Virus record (IMG/VR): IMGVR_UViG_3300028384_000990
Span: 1 to 48,068 of that record
DNA from: a virus
Length of the DNA: 48,068 nucleotides
Reading direction: 5' to 3' (one strand)
Under the pieces are notes generated by a model. It made no database searches and was not told the DNA's origin. It saw only the letters and a list, made by a program, of their open reading frames with translations. Numbering within the stretch: the first letter of the stretch is position 1; each line of letters starts with the position of its first letter. Positions 14,482 through 21,592 of the stretch are shown here, one piece after another. The translations under genes were made by a program, and so were the position numbers.

Positions 14482-14772
14482 ATGAAAGTAGGTGATGTAG
14501 TCACAATCGTTGCAGTAAGTGGCGAGTATGTTGGTAGACTTGACAGTAATACTGATCGAGTTACATTGAAAGACCCTCGAATGATTGTACAGAATCCACA
14601 AGATGGTTCTATGGGATTTGCCAAAGGTGTTGCAGTGACAGGACAAGAAAGTCCTAAGATCATGACATTTGATTCGTATGTCTTTATGGCAGAAACAAAT
14701 GAAAGAGTCGCAACAGCATGGACTGAAGCAACTAGCGGTATCGTATTGCAGAGTACAGAGATTGCAAAGTAG
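14482..14772 (+). CDS. Conserved T4-type phage protein, possible small beta-barrel, 96 aa
   Basis: TAGGAGAATATT ribosome site. The opening MKVGDVVTIVAVSGEYVGRL and VTLKDPRMIVQ give a strand-turn-strand pattern like an Sm/SH3-type barrel. This short protein is common beside gp33 and gp59 in marine T4-type phages (from memory) but has no known function. It overlaps the TTG start of gp59 by 11 nt. Confidence 0.65.
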   Translation: MKVGDVVTIVAVSGEYVGRLDSNTDRVTLKDPRMIVQNPQDGSMGFAKGVAVTGQESPKIMTFDSYVFMAETNERVATAWTEATSGIVLQSTEIAK

Positions 14773-15355
14773 AGAAGGTCTAGATGCTTATTTGTTGTAT
14801 CTCGGTATCAAGTTACATTTTCATACCGAGAGTTACGACTTTATCAAGTATAATGGCAAAGTAGATGCTACGCTCAATGCGTACATGAAACGAAAGGATA
14901 AGTTTCACTTTGCCAAACTTGCTCGTAAATATGGTGATGAGTTGCAAGACTTTTACATTGCCAATCTTTGTGAAAAAGATTATTGGGCAGGCGATCTTTT
15001 AGAGAATGAAGCACACAAACGCTTTACTGAATGGAAGAAACGCCAACAAAAATTATCCTACATGTTTGAGAACGATGTACAATCTATGTTAAAGAAGAGA
15101 GGCATACGAGAAGTTCTAGCATGTAACAATGGTCAACTACCTATTCTACTCAAAGAGTATATGGGTAAACGAATCTCACCTGAGACTTTGGTTATGATCT
15201 TAGATATCACCAAGTGCGAAGAGGTTTGGAACAAGGAGATCACCGACACATTAATCTATCCTGATCTCATGAACAAGATAAACAAATATAGAAGCTTTCT
15301 TTCCTTTGATGTAAGAAAGTATGCAGTAAAGTTAAAAGAGTTATGCTTACAGTAG
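14762..15355 (+). CDS. 59: gp59-like loader of the gp41 helicase (TTG start)
   Basis: 197 residues, near T4 gp59 (217). Matching features are REGLDAYLLYLGIKLHF then YDFIKYNGK at the start, KDKFHFAKLARKYGDELQDF, and a C-terminal half rich in helices ending LIYPDLMNKINKYRSFLSFD. gp59 binds fork DNA and gp32 and loads the gp41 helicase. The family begins only a few residues before REG. The frame has no ATG there, so TTG at 14762 is the likely start; the longer ATG frame from 14669 lies wholly within the previous gene. Confidence 0.85.
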   Translation: MQSREGLDAYLLYLGIKLHFHTESYDFIKYNGKVDATLNAYMKRKDKFHFAKLARKYGDELQDFYIANLCEKDYWAGDLLENEAHKRFTEWKKRQQKLSYMFENDVQSMLKKRGIREVLACNNGQLPILLKEYMGKRISPETLVMILDITKCEEVWNKEITDTLIYPDLMNKINKYRSFLSFDVRKYAVKLKELCLQ

Positions 15356-16095
15356 TTGGTAATGGACCGAGTCGTTTAGACTTTGATCTAAATGATATAG
15401 GTGAATGGTGGGGTTGTAATAAGGTTTACACCGATTACACTCCAGATTTATTGTTCTGTGGTGATATCGAAATGCAGAACGAGGTAATACATCAAGACAA
15501 GTATTACTATAAGAATAAATTGTTTTGGGCTGGTGCAGAAGTACTGGACATTACAATGTTAGATATTATGAAAATGGGATTTGAAGAATCACACGACAAC
15601 ATTCGTGAACTGATCCATCCAGAAGATACTCATTTTGTAGTCCAAGGTAATATGACTTATTGTGATTTCCTCGGGCTTAATGGTTCCCACAGCGGCAACA
15701 TAATTATGTATAATAATTCGCTGCTCAGGAACCTATTTACAGGACAATTAGCATTAGGTTATGCTTTAGATCAAGGACATCAAGAGGTTGAACTACTAGG
15801 TTTTGATGTACTGGATCCAGATATTGACAGTGTAGCCAATGTGTACACAGGTACAGGTGGTTCATACAACGAAGAATATACAGAAGAAGATAGAGTAAAC
15901 ATGGCACAAAAGAGTCAGTTCATAGCACTACTTCAACATTTTTCAGATCGAAAGGTTTACTTCAAAAAGTCACTAGACGAAAGAGTACTTATCGATTATA
16001 CTAAACTTCCATATTATATAAATAATAGGGAATGGTTGTTAGGGATAGGTTTCCGTGACGACCATGAGGCGTATGGTAAATCATTTACCATATAA
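15343..16095 (+). CDS. Putative nucleotide-binding enzyme with VGNGPS motif (glycosyltransferase- or MptE-like)
   Basis: 250 residues, overlapping gp59 by 13 nt. The N-terminus MLTVVGNGPSRLDFDLN is a phosphate-binding turn seen in DUF115/MptE-like and some sialyltransferase-like proteins. Further features are WGCNKVYTDYTPDLLFCGDI (about 24-43, acidic residue after a strand) and the later GYALDQGHQEVELLGFDVL. It sits between gp59 and gp32, where cellular-type metabolic genes are inserted in marine phages. It probably acts on a nucleotide-sugar or a related diphosphate. The substrate cannot be told. TATAAATA at 16017 lies within its end. Confidence 0.5.
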   Translation: MLTVVGNGPSRLDFDLNDIGEWWGCNKVYTDYTPDLLFCGDIEMQNEVIHQDKYYYKNKLFWAGAEVLDITMLDIMKMGFEESHDNIRELIHPEDTHFVVQGNMTYCDFLGLNGSHSGNIIMYNNSLLRNLFTGQLALGYALDQGHQEVELLGFDVLDPDIDSVANVYTGTGGSYNEEYTEEDRVNMAQKSQFIALLQHFSDRKVYFKKSLDERVLIDYTKLPYYINNREWLLGIGFRDDHEAYGKSFTI

Positions 16096-16142
16096 CTCTA
16101 AAGATAAAATGCGATACAATGTTAATACAATAGGAGAATACA

Positions 16143-17039
16143 ATGTCGACATTAGATAAATTAAGACAGGCCATGGAGTCTGCTTCACCTTCTCAAGGCT
16201 CTGAGAAGAAATCCTACGATGATAATTATTGGAAACCAGAACTCGATAAGAGTGGTAATGGTTATGCAGTAGTTAGATTCTTACCTACACCCACCGATGA
16301 GGAGATGCCTTGGGTATCTTACTTCGATCATGGGTTTCAAGGTCCTGGTGGTTGGTACATCGAGAAATCTTTGACCACTATCGGTAAACAAGATCCTGTA
16401 TCTGAGTACAACACTCAACTTTGGAATACAGGCATCGAAGCCAATAAAGAACAAGCTAGAAAGCAGAAGCGTAGATTACACTATGTTTCTAACATCTATG
16501 TGGTTTCTGATCCAAAGAATCCTCAGAACGAGGGTAAAGTCTTCATGTACCGTTATGGTAAGAAGATTTTTGAAATGTTGAAAGAGGCAATCAGTCCTGC
16601 ATTTGAGGACGAAGCGCCTATCAATCCGTTTGATCTCAGAGGTGAGGGTGCAAACTTCAAAATCAAAATCAGAAAAGTTGATGGTTATTGGAACTACGAC
16701 AAGTCTGAGTTTGATACACCAACACCATTATTTGATGATGAAAACCAGTTGAACGATATAAATAGTTCAACTCACTCGTTGAATGAGATCATTTCACCTA
16801 ACGAGTTCAAGACTTATGAAGAGTTAAAAACTAAACTCGACAGAGTTCTTGGTCTATCAGGTGGCGTGTCTACATCTACTGCTGAGTCAGTTGCAGAAGA
16901 CCTAGAAGAAGTGCCTTGGTCAAATGTGAACACTGAAACAGTGGCAGAAGAACCTGTAGTACCATCAGTTGAAGCGTCAGTCGGAGAAAGCACAGACGAT
17001 GATGCGATGGACTACTTCAAGAGGCTTGCTACAGAGTAA
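16143..17039 (+). CDS. 32: gp32 single-stranded DNA-binding protein
   Basis: 298 residues (T4 gp32 301). Strong TAGGAGAA ribosome site. The N-terminal helix (TLDKLRQAMESAS) takes the place of the cooperativity domain. The core (about 25-220) has the aromatic and basic OB-fold pattern: YWKPELDKSGNGYAVVRFLP, GGWYIEKSLTTIG, YVSNIYVVSDP and NFKIKIRKVDGYWNYDKSEF. The C-terminal tail is acidic and ends MDYFKRLATE, as expected for the tail that contacts partner proteins. It coats single-stranded DNA at forks and works with gp59 and RNase H. A structured RNA follows its stop. Confidence 0.93.
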   Translation: MSTLDKLRQAMESASPSQGSEKKSYDDNYWKPELDKSGNGYAVVRFLPTPTDEEMPWVSYFDHGFQGPGGWYIEKSLTTIGKQDPVSEYNTQLWNTGIEANKEQARKQKRRLHYVSNIYVVSDPKNPQNEGKVFMYRYGKKIFEMLKEAISPAFEDEAPINPFDLRGEGANFKIKIRKVDGYWNYDKSEFDTPTPLFDDENQLNDINSSTHSLNEIISPNEFKTYEELKTKLDRVLGLSGGVSTSTAESVAEDLEEVPWSNVNTETVAEEPVVPSVEASVGESTDDDAMDYFKRLATE

Positions 17040-17056
17040 GTTCTCTTGTTAAGGGT

Positions 17057-17198
17057 GCTACTTGAGTTGTTGAGTAGCAGAACTGAGACCGTGGATTGGG
17101 GGTAACTCAGTAAGGGAAAGATGATAGGTATTGACAAATGCGGTATCATCGGTCAACGGCGGGAATGCTGTAAAGTTGAGGGGCTAGTTGACATTTTT
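17057..17198 (+). ncRNA. Candidate structured RNA (gp32 3' UTR or small RNA)
   Basis: 198 nt between gp32 and bS21 have no reading frame but contain four consecutive perfect helices. A: GCTACT (17057-17062) with AGTAGC (17073-17078). B: ACTGAG (17082-17087) with CTCAGT (17106-17111). C: GATGATA (17120-17126) with TATCATC (17144-17150). D: GTCAAC (17152-17157) with GTTGAC (17187-17192), followed by ATTTTT. TTGAC at 17131 in the loop of C can pair instead with GTCAA of D, giving two exclusive folds. The end at about 17198 looks like a terminator. Matches no RNA family I know. Confidence 0.55.
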
Positions 17199-17201
17199 CA
17201 C

Positions 17202-17231
17202 TTGACAATAAGAGGCTAAATCGTTTATACT
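17202..17231 (+). promoter_or_regulatory. Sigma70-like promoter; predicted leaderless start for bS21
   Basis: Perfect TTGACA (17202-17207), 18 nt spacer, TATACT (17226-17231), then a second TATACT and the ATG at 17238. The start expected 7 nt after the -10 box coincides with the ATG. No Shine-Dalgarno is present. Unlike the other promoters it has no clear inverted repeat in the spacer. Confidence 0.7.
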
Positions 17232-17237
17232 TATACT

Positions 17238-17471
17238 ATGACAATGGTAAAACCAAGACAACATCCTAAATCTAAACAACCTGAGCCGTTTGATCGTATG
17301 CTACGCAGGTTCAAAAAGGCCTGTGATAGAAAAGGTATAGTCAAAGAGGTGAGAGATCGCCAGTACTTTGAGAAACCTTCTTCTAAAAAGAATACAAAGA
17401 ATCAAGCTCAAAAGCGTAAAAGAAAATTGGATGCAATTAAGAAAGAACGAAGAGGATTCAGAAGAGTATAA
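17238..17471 (+). CDS. rpsU: Phage-encoded ribosomal protein bS21
   Basis: 77 residues. The bS21 signature is clear: QPEPFDRMLRRFKKACDRKG (about 14-33), IVKEVRDRQYFEKPSSKK, then a Lys/Arg-rich tail (QKRKRKLDAIKKERRGFRRV). bS21 is a small-subunit protein beside the anti-Shine-Dalgarno end of 16S rRNA. It influences mRNA selection, and phage copies are known from marine phages including a pelagiphage. Here it could replace or supplement the host protein. It has its own promoter with no leader, and the next gene starts in a TAATG overlap. Confidence 0.9.
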   Translation: MTMVKPRQHPKSKQPEPFDRMLRRFKKACDRKGIVKEVRDRQYFEKPSSKKNTKNQAQKRKRKLDAIKKERRGFRRV

Positions 17472-17656
17472 TGACTTATCGGCCACAGTCGGTAAAGTGT
17501 TATGTCTGTAAATCGCCGATAGAAGTATCAGAAGTTAAGTATCATACAGCAATACATGAAGGTTCACCAGCAAAACCATTCTGTGGACCTGAATGTAGTT
17601 TAAAGTATTATCAAGAGAAAAGAAATGAATCAGTGGCATGGCGGAAAGGGGAGTAA
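17471..17656 (+). CDS. Small zinc-ribbon-like protein, 61 aa
   Basis: Starts in a TAATG overlap with bS21. Four Cys/His positions (KCYVCKSPIEV, HTAIHEG, FCGPECSLKYY) fit a treble-clef or short zinc-ribbon fold, as in small ribosome- or nucleic-acid-associated proteins. It is the second gene of the bS21 unit, so a translation-related role is an obvious but unproven idea. Overlaps the next gene by 32 nt. Confidence 0.65.
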   Translation: MTYRPQSVKCYVCKSPIEVSEVKYHTAIHEGSPAKPFCGPECSLKYYQEKRNESVAWRKGE

Positions 17657-17834
17657 AAGACGCCCTTCAAACGAGCAATCGTATTCTGATAATTGGGAAA
17701 AAATCTTTGGTAAGAAAGAACCAGAGGTTAAGGCTCGTAAGAAAACTCCTAAACATGCCAAATCACAAGTTCACACCGACCAAACTAAGGTCATCCCTCG
17801 TAAAACAAAGTATAATAAATTAAGTAGCGAGTGA
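17625..17834 (+). CDS. Small basic phage protein (HGGKGS motif), 69 aa
   Basis: The opening MNQWHGGKGSKRRPSNEQSY and SDNWEKIFGKKE matches short basic proteins widespread in marine T4-type phages (from memory), where it is a hypothetical protein. The rest is Lys/Arg-rich. The reading frame of 17638 overlaps it but lacks this motif. Its last 15 nt overlap the end of the leftward tape-measure candidate, so the two transcription units converge here without a clear terminator between them. Confidence 0.65.
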   Translation: MNQWHGGKGSKRRPSNEQSYSDNWEKIFGKKEPEVKARKKTPKHAKSQVHTDQTKVIPRKTKYNKLSSE

Positions 17835-19535
17835 GGCGTTTAACGCTGAATCATTTACTGGCGCTTGATTCGTTACTGGTGCAGCCCCTTGATATGCATT
17901 GTTATTGATCACTGTAGCATTTGCTTGATTGATACCACCATCTGCTGTTGCCATTTCACTATCTAGACCATCTTGTGCGGCTTGAATATTCTCAGCACTT
18001 GTTGGTGCTACTTCTGATAGAGTATCAAAATCTACATTTGAATCTTGTACACCTAAGACTGTCTCAGCAGCCTCAGTTGCAACTTTATCTCCTGCCAGAC
18101 CTCCAACAATACTTGCGCCAATCACGGCAGTACCATATGCTAACCAACCTAATGGACCAAATGCGAGTAGTGGTGCAGCTGTAGCCGCTACTGCTGAACC
18201 TGCAGCTAATGAACCAGTTGCTTTACCAACTGAACCAGCTTTTGTTGCTTGATATTGTTTCTCAATAGTATCCCATTCTTCAGGTGAAATAGGTCTCTTA
18301 CCACCATCAGCTGTGTCTACAATTGGGTCTTGTGTTTCATATGCCTGTTTGAGTGCTTTATATGATTCTGCATTGTCTTTAGCATCTAGACCACCTTCTA
18401 ACAATGCACCAACTAATGGTAATCTCTTAGCAAGTTGTTTAGCGCCTGTAGCTGCTACTTGTCCTGTTTTAGTCAAAACATTTGAACCAGCTTTTGCGCC
18501 TTTAGCAAGATCATCTCCTGAACCTACAACATTTTTAACTGCTGTTTGTGCCTTACTTGGGTCTGGTTTGACAGATGGAGTTTTTGTACCAGGAGTTTTT
18601 GGTGGTGTTTTCATACCAGGAATTAATTTTGTAAGTGACTTGATGGCATCATCAAAGAAACTGCCTAACTTTTTAGCACCTGCAGCCATTTTGGCGCCCA
18701 TATCATCGATAGCAGAACCGATCTTAGTTGCCATGTTACCAACTATTCTAACACCTTCATCGATGAATCCTTTTGCCATTTGGGCGATACCTGCAAATGC
18801 TTCAAATTTGAAACCTGCAATAACTGCCATGATAATACCAACGATTGCTATTAACATGAGTGAGAATTTGTTGAAACCACCTAATAGGCCTTTTCGACCT
18901 TTATCTTCTTTGTCTCTAGTTTTACCTAACGCTTCAGCATTGTCATCGATTGCTTCTGTATGATTTTGGATTGCAGCTTGATTATCTTCTTGTGATTCTT
19001 CTATAGTCTCACTACTCTTGTCTTGGTCTTCACTAGCACCAAACAATGAATTAGACATCGCTTTGAATGGACTAATAAGAAGTTTACCAGTACCTTTGAG
19101 AATGTTACCGACACCTTTGAGTTTATCAACGGCATCTTCCATCAATTTGAATCCTTGGTTAGATGAAAATCCTAAATCTTTAAATCCTTTTGATATATCA
19201 GAACCACCAGAATCCATTATCACCTTTGAAACACCATCAATGGCATTTTGCATAGGTTCAAACATCTTCTGGAAGAATGTCTTATCAGGTACTACTGGAT
19301 TTTCATCATTACCACCAGGTTCGTCATCTTCGTTTGGAGTACTTGTTACAGGTGGTGTAGACGGTGTTGCACCACCAATCATTGCATCAAATCCATCTTC
19401 GATTGATCCCATAGAATCACGAATGTCTGTCATTACAGACATGAACTTATCAAATGGATTTGCTTCTAATACCTCAAACTCAGCAACTGTAATGTCGCCA
19501 CCTTGAGACGGTGATGGTAATGCTAACTGTGCCAT
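17820..19535 (-). CDS. Tape-measure-like tail protein (position of T4 gp29)
   Basis: 571 residues, close to T4 gp29 (590). Layout: a low-complexity N-terminal part with a Pro/Thr/Asn-rich linker (about 55-80), helices, a hydrophobic segment at about 227-245 (FSLMLIAIVGIIMAVIAGF), helical repeats (QMAKGFIDEGVRIVGNMATK), another Pro/Lys linker and a glycine/alanine-rich hydrophobic region around 440-490 (LLAFGPLGWLAYGTAVIGAS). Such alternation of helices and membrane-like segments is typical of tape measures. It follows the gp26 frameshift gene, which is the normal position of a tape measure after tail assembly chaperones. Sequence similarity to gp29 is not visible by eye. Confidence 0.6.
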   Translation of the reverse strand: MAQLALPSPSQGGDITVAEFEVLEANPFDKFMSVMTDIRDSMGSIEDGFDAMIGGATPSTPPVTSTPNEDDEPGGNDENPVVPDKTFFQKMFEPMQNAIDGVSKVIMDSGGSDISKGFKDLGFSSNQGFKLMEDAVDKLKGVGNILKGTGKLLISPFKAMSNSLFGASEDQDKSSETIEESQEDNQAAIQNHTEAIDDNAEALGKTRDKEDKGRKGLLGGFNKFSLMLIAIVGIIMAVIAGFKFEAFAGIAQMAKGFIDEGVRIVGNMATKIGSAIDDMGAKMAAGAKKLGSFFDDAIKSLTKLIPGMKTPPKTPGTKTPSVKPDPSKAQTAVKNVVGSGDDLAKGAKAGSNVLTKTGQVAATGAKQLAKRLPLVGALLEGGLDAKDNAESYKALKQAYETQDPIVDTADGGKRPISPEEWDTIEKQYQATKAGSVGKATGSLAAGSAVAATAAPLLAFGPLGWLAYGTAVIGASIVGGLAGDKVATEAAETVLGVQDSNVDFDTLSEVAPTSAENIQAAQDGLDSEMATADGGINQANATVINNNAYQGAAPVTNQAPVNDSALNASLAT

Positions 19536-19538
19536 ATA

Positions 19539-19910
19539 TTATTTTCCGAATGCTTTTCCTGCTTCACTGATACCAAAACAACCAAGTGTCACTACAACAA
19601 ATGATGTGTAGATAGTATCAGATATTTCTAGTGGTTCACCGTCCATAGCGGTTACTAAATCAAATATACCAAATGCGACCATCATTGCGAAGGATATAAA
19701 CCCTACGATGGCCTTTTCATTTACATCATTATCGTCTAAGAATATATCGAGAACTCTTCTCTTCTTCTTAGGTTCAATAGCTTTCTTTTGTGCCTGTGCA
19801 TCAGCTTTGAGTCTAGCGATTTCTTTTTCTTTATCATGAAGGTTGTTGATCAACTGATCATACTTTTCTAAATCAAGTTCAACTTCATTTCTTGAAATGT
19901 CTTCTGCCAT
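19539..19910 (-). CDS. Coiled-coil membrane protein, 123 aa
   Basis: The start ATG overlaps the stop of the gp26 -1 extension (TAATG), and the stop is 3 nt before the next gene, so it is embedded in the tail operon. N-terminal coiled coil (LEKYDQLINNLHDKEKEIAR), a basic linker (EPKKKRR), then two hydrophobic helices (AIVGFISFAMMVAFGIFDL and YTSFVVVTLGCFGISEAGKA). A membrane protein inside a tail operon is unusual. It may be membrane-associated during assembly or a virion protein that acts at injection. No family recognised. Confidence 0.65.
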   Translation of the reverse strand: MAEDISRNEVELDLEKYDQLINNLHDKEKEIARLKADAQAQKKAIEPKKKRRVLDIFLDDNDVNEKAIVGFISFAMMVAFGIFDLVTAMDGEPLEISDTIYTSFVVVTLGCFGISEAGKAFGK

Positions 19911-20104
19911 TATCTTCTCCTCTGAGCTCTTTGCTTAGCTTTTTGTTTCTCTTCTTCGAGATGGTCAAGAAGTAACTTAATGTATATCTCCCTTTCCCAC
20001 GGTATCATACCTTCTAGTTCAGTTAATGAGTACTTGTGGTACTGCATCATCTGAAAGTTAGTCGTATAATAATTGACTAAACTCTCATGTGAAAGGGCTA
20101 TTAG
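19910..20104 (-). CDS. -1 frameshift extension of gp26 (64 codons)
   Basis: After the slippery site, the -1 frame reads 64 residues and stops at TAA (19910-19912) overlapping the next gene. The sequence is protein-like: LSHESLVNYYTTNFQMMQYH, KYSLTELEGMIPWEREIYIK, LLLDHLEEEKQ, then a basic end (KQRAQRRR). The aromatic/helical pattern with TELEGMIPWERE resembles the tail of gp26-type or gp51-like proteins of marine T4-type phages (from memory). It has no ribosome site. The only in-frame ATG pair (about 20045-20050) would drop the first 18 residues, which also look conserved. Frameshifted product: 234+64 = 298 residues. Confidence 0.75.
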   Translation of the reverse strand, partial: LIALSHESLVNYYTTNFQMMQYHKYSLTELEGMIPWEREIYIKLLLDHLEEEKQKAKQRAQRRR

Positions 20105-20110
20105 AAAAAA
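20082..20110 (-). promoter_or_regulatory. Programmed -1 ribosomal frameshift signal
   Basis: On the coding strand the 0-frame codons AGT TTT TTC TAA contain the heptamer T TTT TTC (complement of 20104-20110), a perfect X XXY YYZ slippery sequence ending just before the stop. After 8 nt, CTTTC (complement 20091-20095) can pair with GAGAG (complement 20082-20086) around a 4-nt loop. The hairpin is short and has one G-U pair. The -1 frame stays open until the next gene. Confidence 0.7.
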
Positions 20111-20805
20111 CTATTAAGTCCTTCTAACACTCTCGTGTTTTCTGTTTTACACTTTCCACATGTAAATGTAACTTCATGTTTCAGTGTAGGAACACTTTGA
20201 AAAAATTCTGCCATTCTTTCAAATTGATCCAATGTAAGACTATCGATAAAGTCATCAATCTCTGAGTCTCTATATTCTGAGAACTCATAAACATTATCTT
20301 CATCAAACAATCTTACCATGCAACTTCGTAGAACAGGTTTGATAGCTTCTGTTTCGCTTAAACCTTCTACTTTAGATACACTAGTAACAGTTGGATATTG
20401 CATCTCTACAACTAAGTCATCGTTGAGTCGAATCATGTTATCTACATCTTCATCAACTTCAACAGTGACATCATTAAGGTCTACTTCTACTCTACCCCAA
20501 CCATCACATTCTTTTTCTGTACAAGCAACACTAATGCCGGCAGTTTCACCAACAGACTTTGCTCGTATTTGCATAAACAAGTATTCTAGATCGCCTACTG
20601 CAAGTTTATTCGCATCAACAGTCTTACTTGTTACAGCAGAGATCATATCGATCACTGCCTGCATAATATCTTTAGTATTTTCACTTTCTCTAGCGACTAA
20701 CAAACTTCTTTGTTCTTTCACTAGAAAAGGTCGATACTTAACGACCTTCTTTGATATCGGCAGTGTGAGCGTATAGCTCGGGGCTGCCTGAATGGGTAAC
20801 GCCAT
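20101..20805 (-). CDS. 26: gp26-like baseplate hub assembly protein / tail assembly chaperone
   Basis: 234 residues in frame 0 (T4 gp26 208). Strong TTAGGAGTATATT ribosome site. The opening SYTLTLPISKKVVKYRPFLV followed by KEQRSLLVARES is the hallmark of the T4 gp26 baseplate family. Cys95/Cys100 (CTEKEC) and Cys216/Cys219 (CGKC) could bind zinc. The central part is acidic. It ends with the slippery sequence described separately, so ribosomes can make a longer form. Its position between gp54 and the tape-measure candidate suits a tail assembly chaperone pair like lambda G and GT. Confidence 0.88.
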   Translation of the reverse strand: MALPIQAAPSYTLTLPISKKVVKYRPFLVKEQRSLLVARESENTKDIMQAVIDMISAVTSKTVDANKLAVGDLEYLFMQIRAKSVGETAGISVACTEKECDGWGRVEVDLNDVTVEVDEDVDNMIRLNDDLVVEMQYPTVTSVSKVEGLSETEAIKPVLRSCMVRLFDEDNVYEFSEYRDSEIDDFIDSLTLDQFERMAEFFQSVPTLKHEVTFTCGKCKTENTRVLEGLNSFF

Positions 20806-20821
20806 AATATACTCCTAATAA

Positions 20822-21592
20822 TTAAATACCAAAACCACCTGTAAATCCACCCAAACTTCTCACTCTATCTTGGATTTTATTCAATGCACGACTATCTTTG
20901 CCTGCAACTCCGAGAAGTTGGTCGAAAGCACCCAATGCTCTCGATCCTTTATTTAGTATGTCCGAGATACCTTGTTGTGACTCTTTGTAATCGGTACTAA
21001 ATGTTCTGAATGCCATTGTTACTTCAAACTTCATGATCTCATCTGAAGATTCGTATGCAAGATCCATAGCTGCATATGACAATGGATATGCCTCATGAAG
21101 TGTGTAAACTAATGTCTTATTGTCTCTTTGGTTTAGTACTGCAATCTCAATCTCACCAACATAATCGTAATAGTAATTGAAGTATGGTGTCAATGAACTA
21201 CCTACTCTATCACCTTTATCAGATGCGTAGATGACATCTTGCCATGCCTCGATTAAGAATCTGTCAGCGAATGATGAATCGCATAAGAATGAAAATGTTG
21301 CTTCACCTCCATCCATTGAAATGTTTGTTGGCATCTTTCTCAAAGGTCCATACTCTGAGAACTCTTCGACTTCTAGTTGTCTTCCTGGTAATGTAGCGTT
21401 TGAACATCTTACGCCGTCAATTTGAATACCAAGATTTGGACATCTCATGTCGACCATGAATCTATTTGCACGAGCACCTTGATCGAACTTATATCTGAGA
21501 TTGTTAATGTCTTGATTGCCTTGCTTGAAGACTTCGATTGCACCCAATCGATCTCCAACACTTGTGATTTTATCTAATATTTTTCTAGCCAT
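20822..21592 (-). CDS. 54: gp54-like baseplate/tail-tube initiator
   Basis: 256 residues (T4 gp54 320). NRFMVDMRCPNLGIQIDGVR (about 42-61), CSNATLPGRQLEVEEFSEYG and FSFLCDSSFADRFLIEAWQD are the pattern of gp54 in marine T4-type phages, a tail-tube-fold protein. It completes the baseplate and primes tube polymerisation with gp48. The start ATG overlaps the gp2 stop by 8 nt. The C-terminal third is less conserved and helical. Confidence 0.82.
   Translation of the reverse strand: MARKILDKITSVGDRLGAIEVFKQGNQDINNLRYKFDQGARANRFMVDMRCPNLGIQIDGVRCSNATLPGRQLEVEEFSEYGPLRKMPTNISMDGGEATFSFLCDSSFADRFLIEAWQDVIYASDKGDRVGSSLTPYFNYYYDYVGEIEIAVLNQRDNKTLVYTLHEAYPLSYAAMDLAYESSDEIMKFEVTMAFRTFSTDYKESQQGISDILNKGSRALGAFDQLLGVAGKDSRALNKIQDRVRSLGGFTGGFGI

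Noticed and set aside
16757-16764. Exact TATAAATA inside gp32
   Set aside because: Lies within a coding sequence with no gene start close downstream; could arise by chance in AT-rich DNA.
17120-17156. H-type pseudoknot in the gp32-bS21 gap (TTGAC 17131 with GTCAA 17152)
   Set aside because: Only one base joins the first helix to the second, too short to span a 7-bp stem; the pairings are better seen as mutually exclusive.
17638-17823. Second frame overlapping the HGGKGS protein
   Set aside because: The frame at 17625 holds a motif I recognise from marine T4-type phages; this one does not.
17948-19506. Plus-strand frames at 17948, 18313-18963 and 19018-19506
   Set aside because: Antisense shadows of the 571-residue tape-measure candidate, which has the consistent codon use and operon context.
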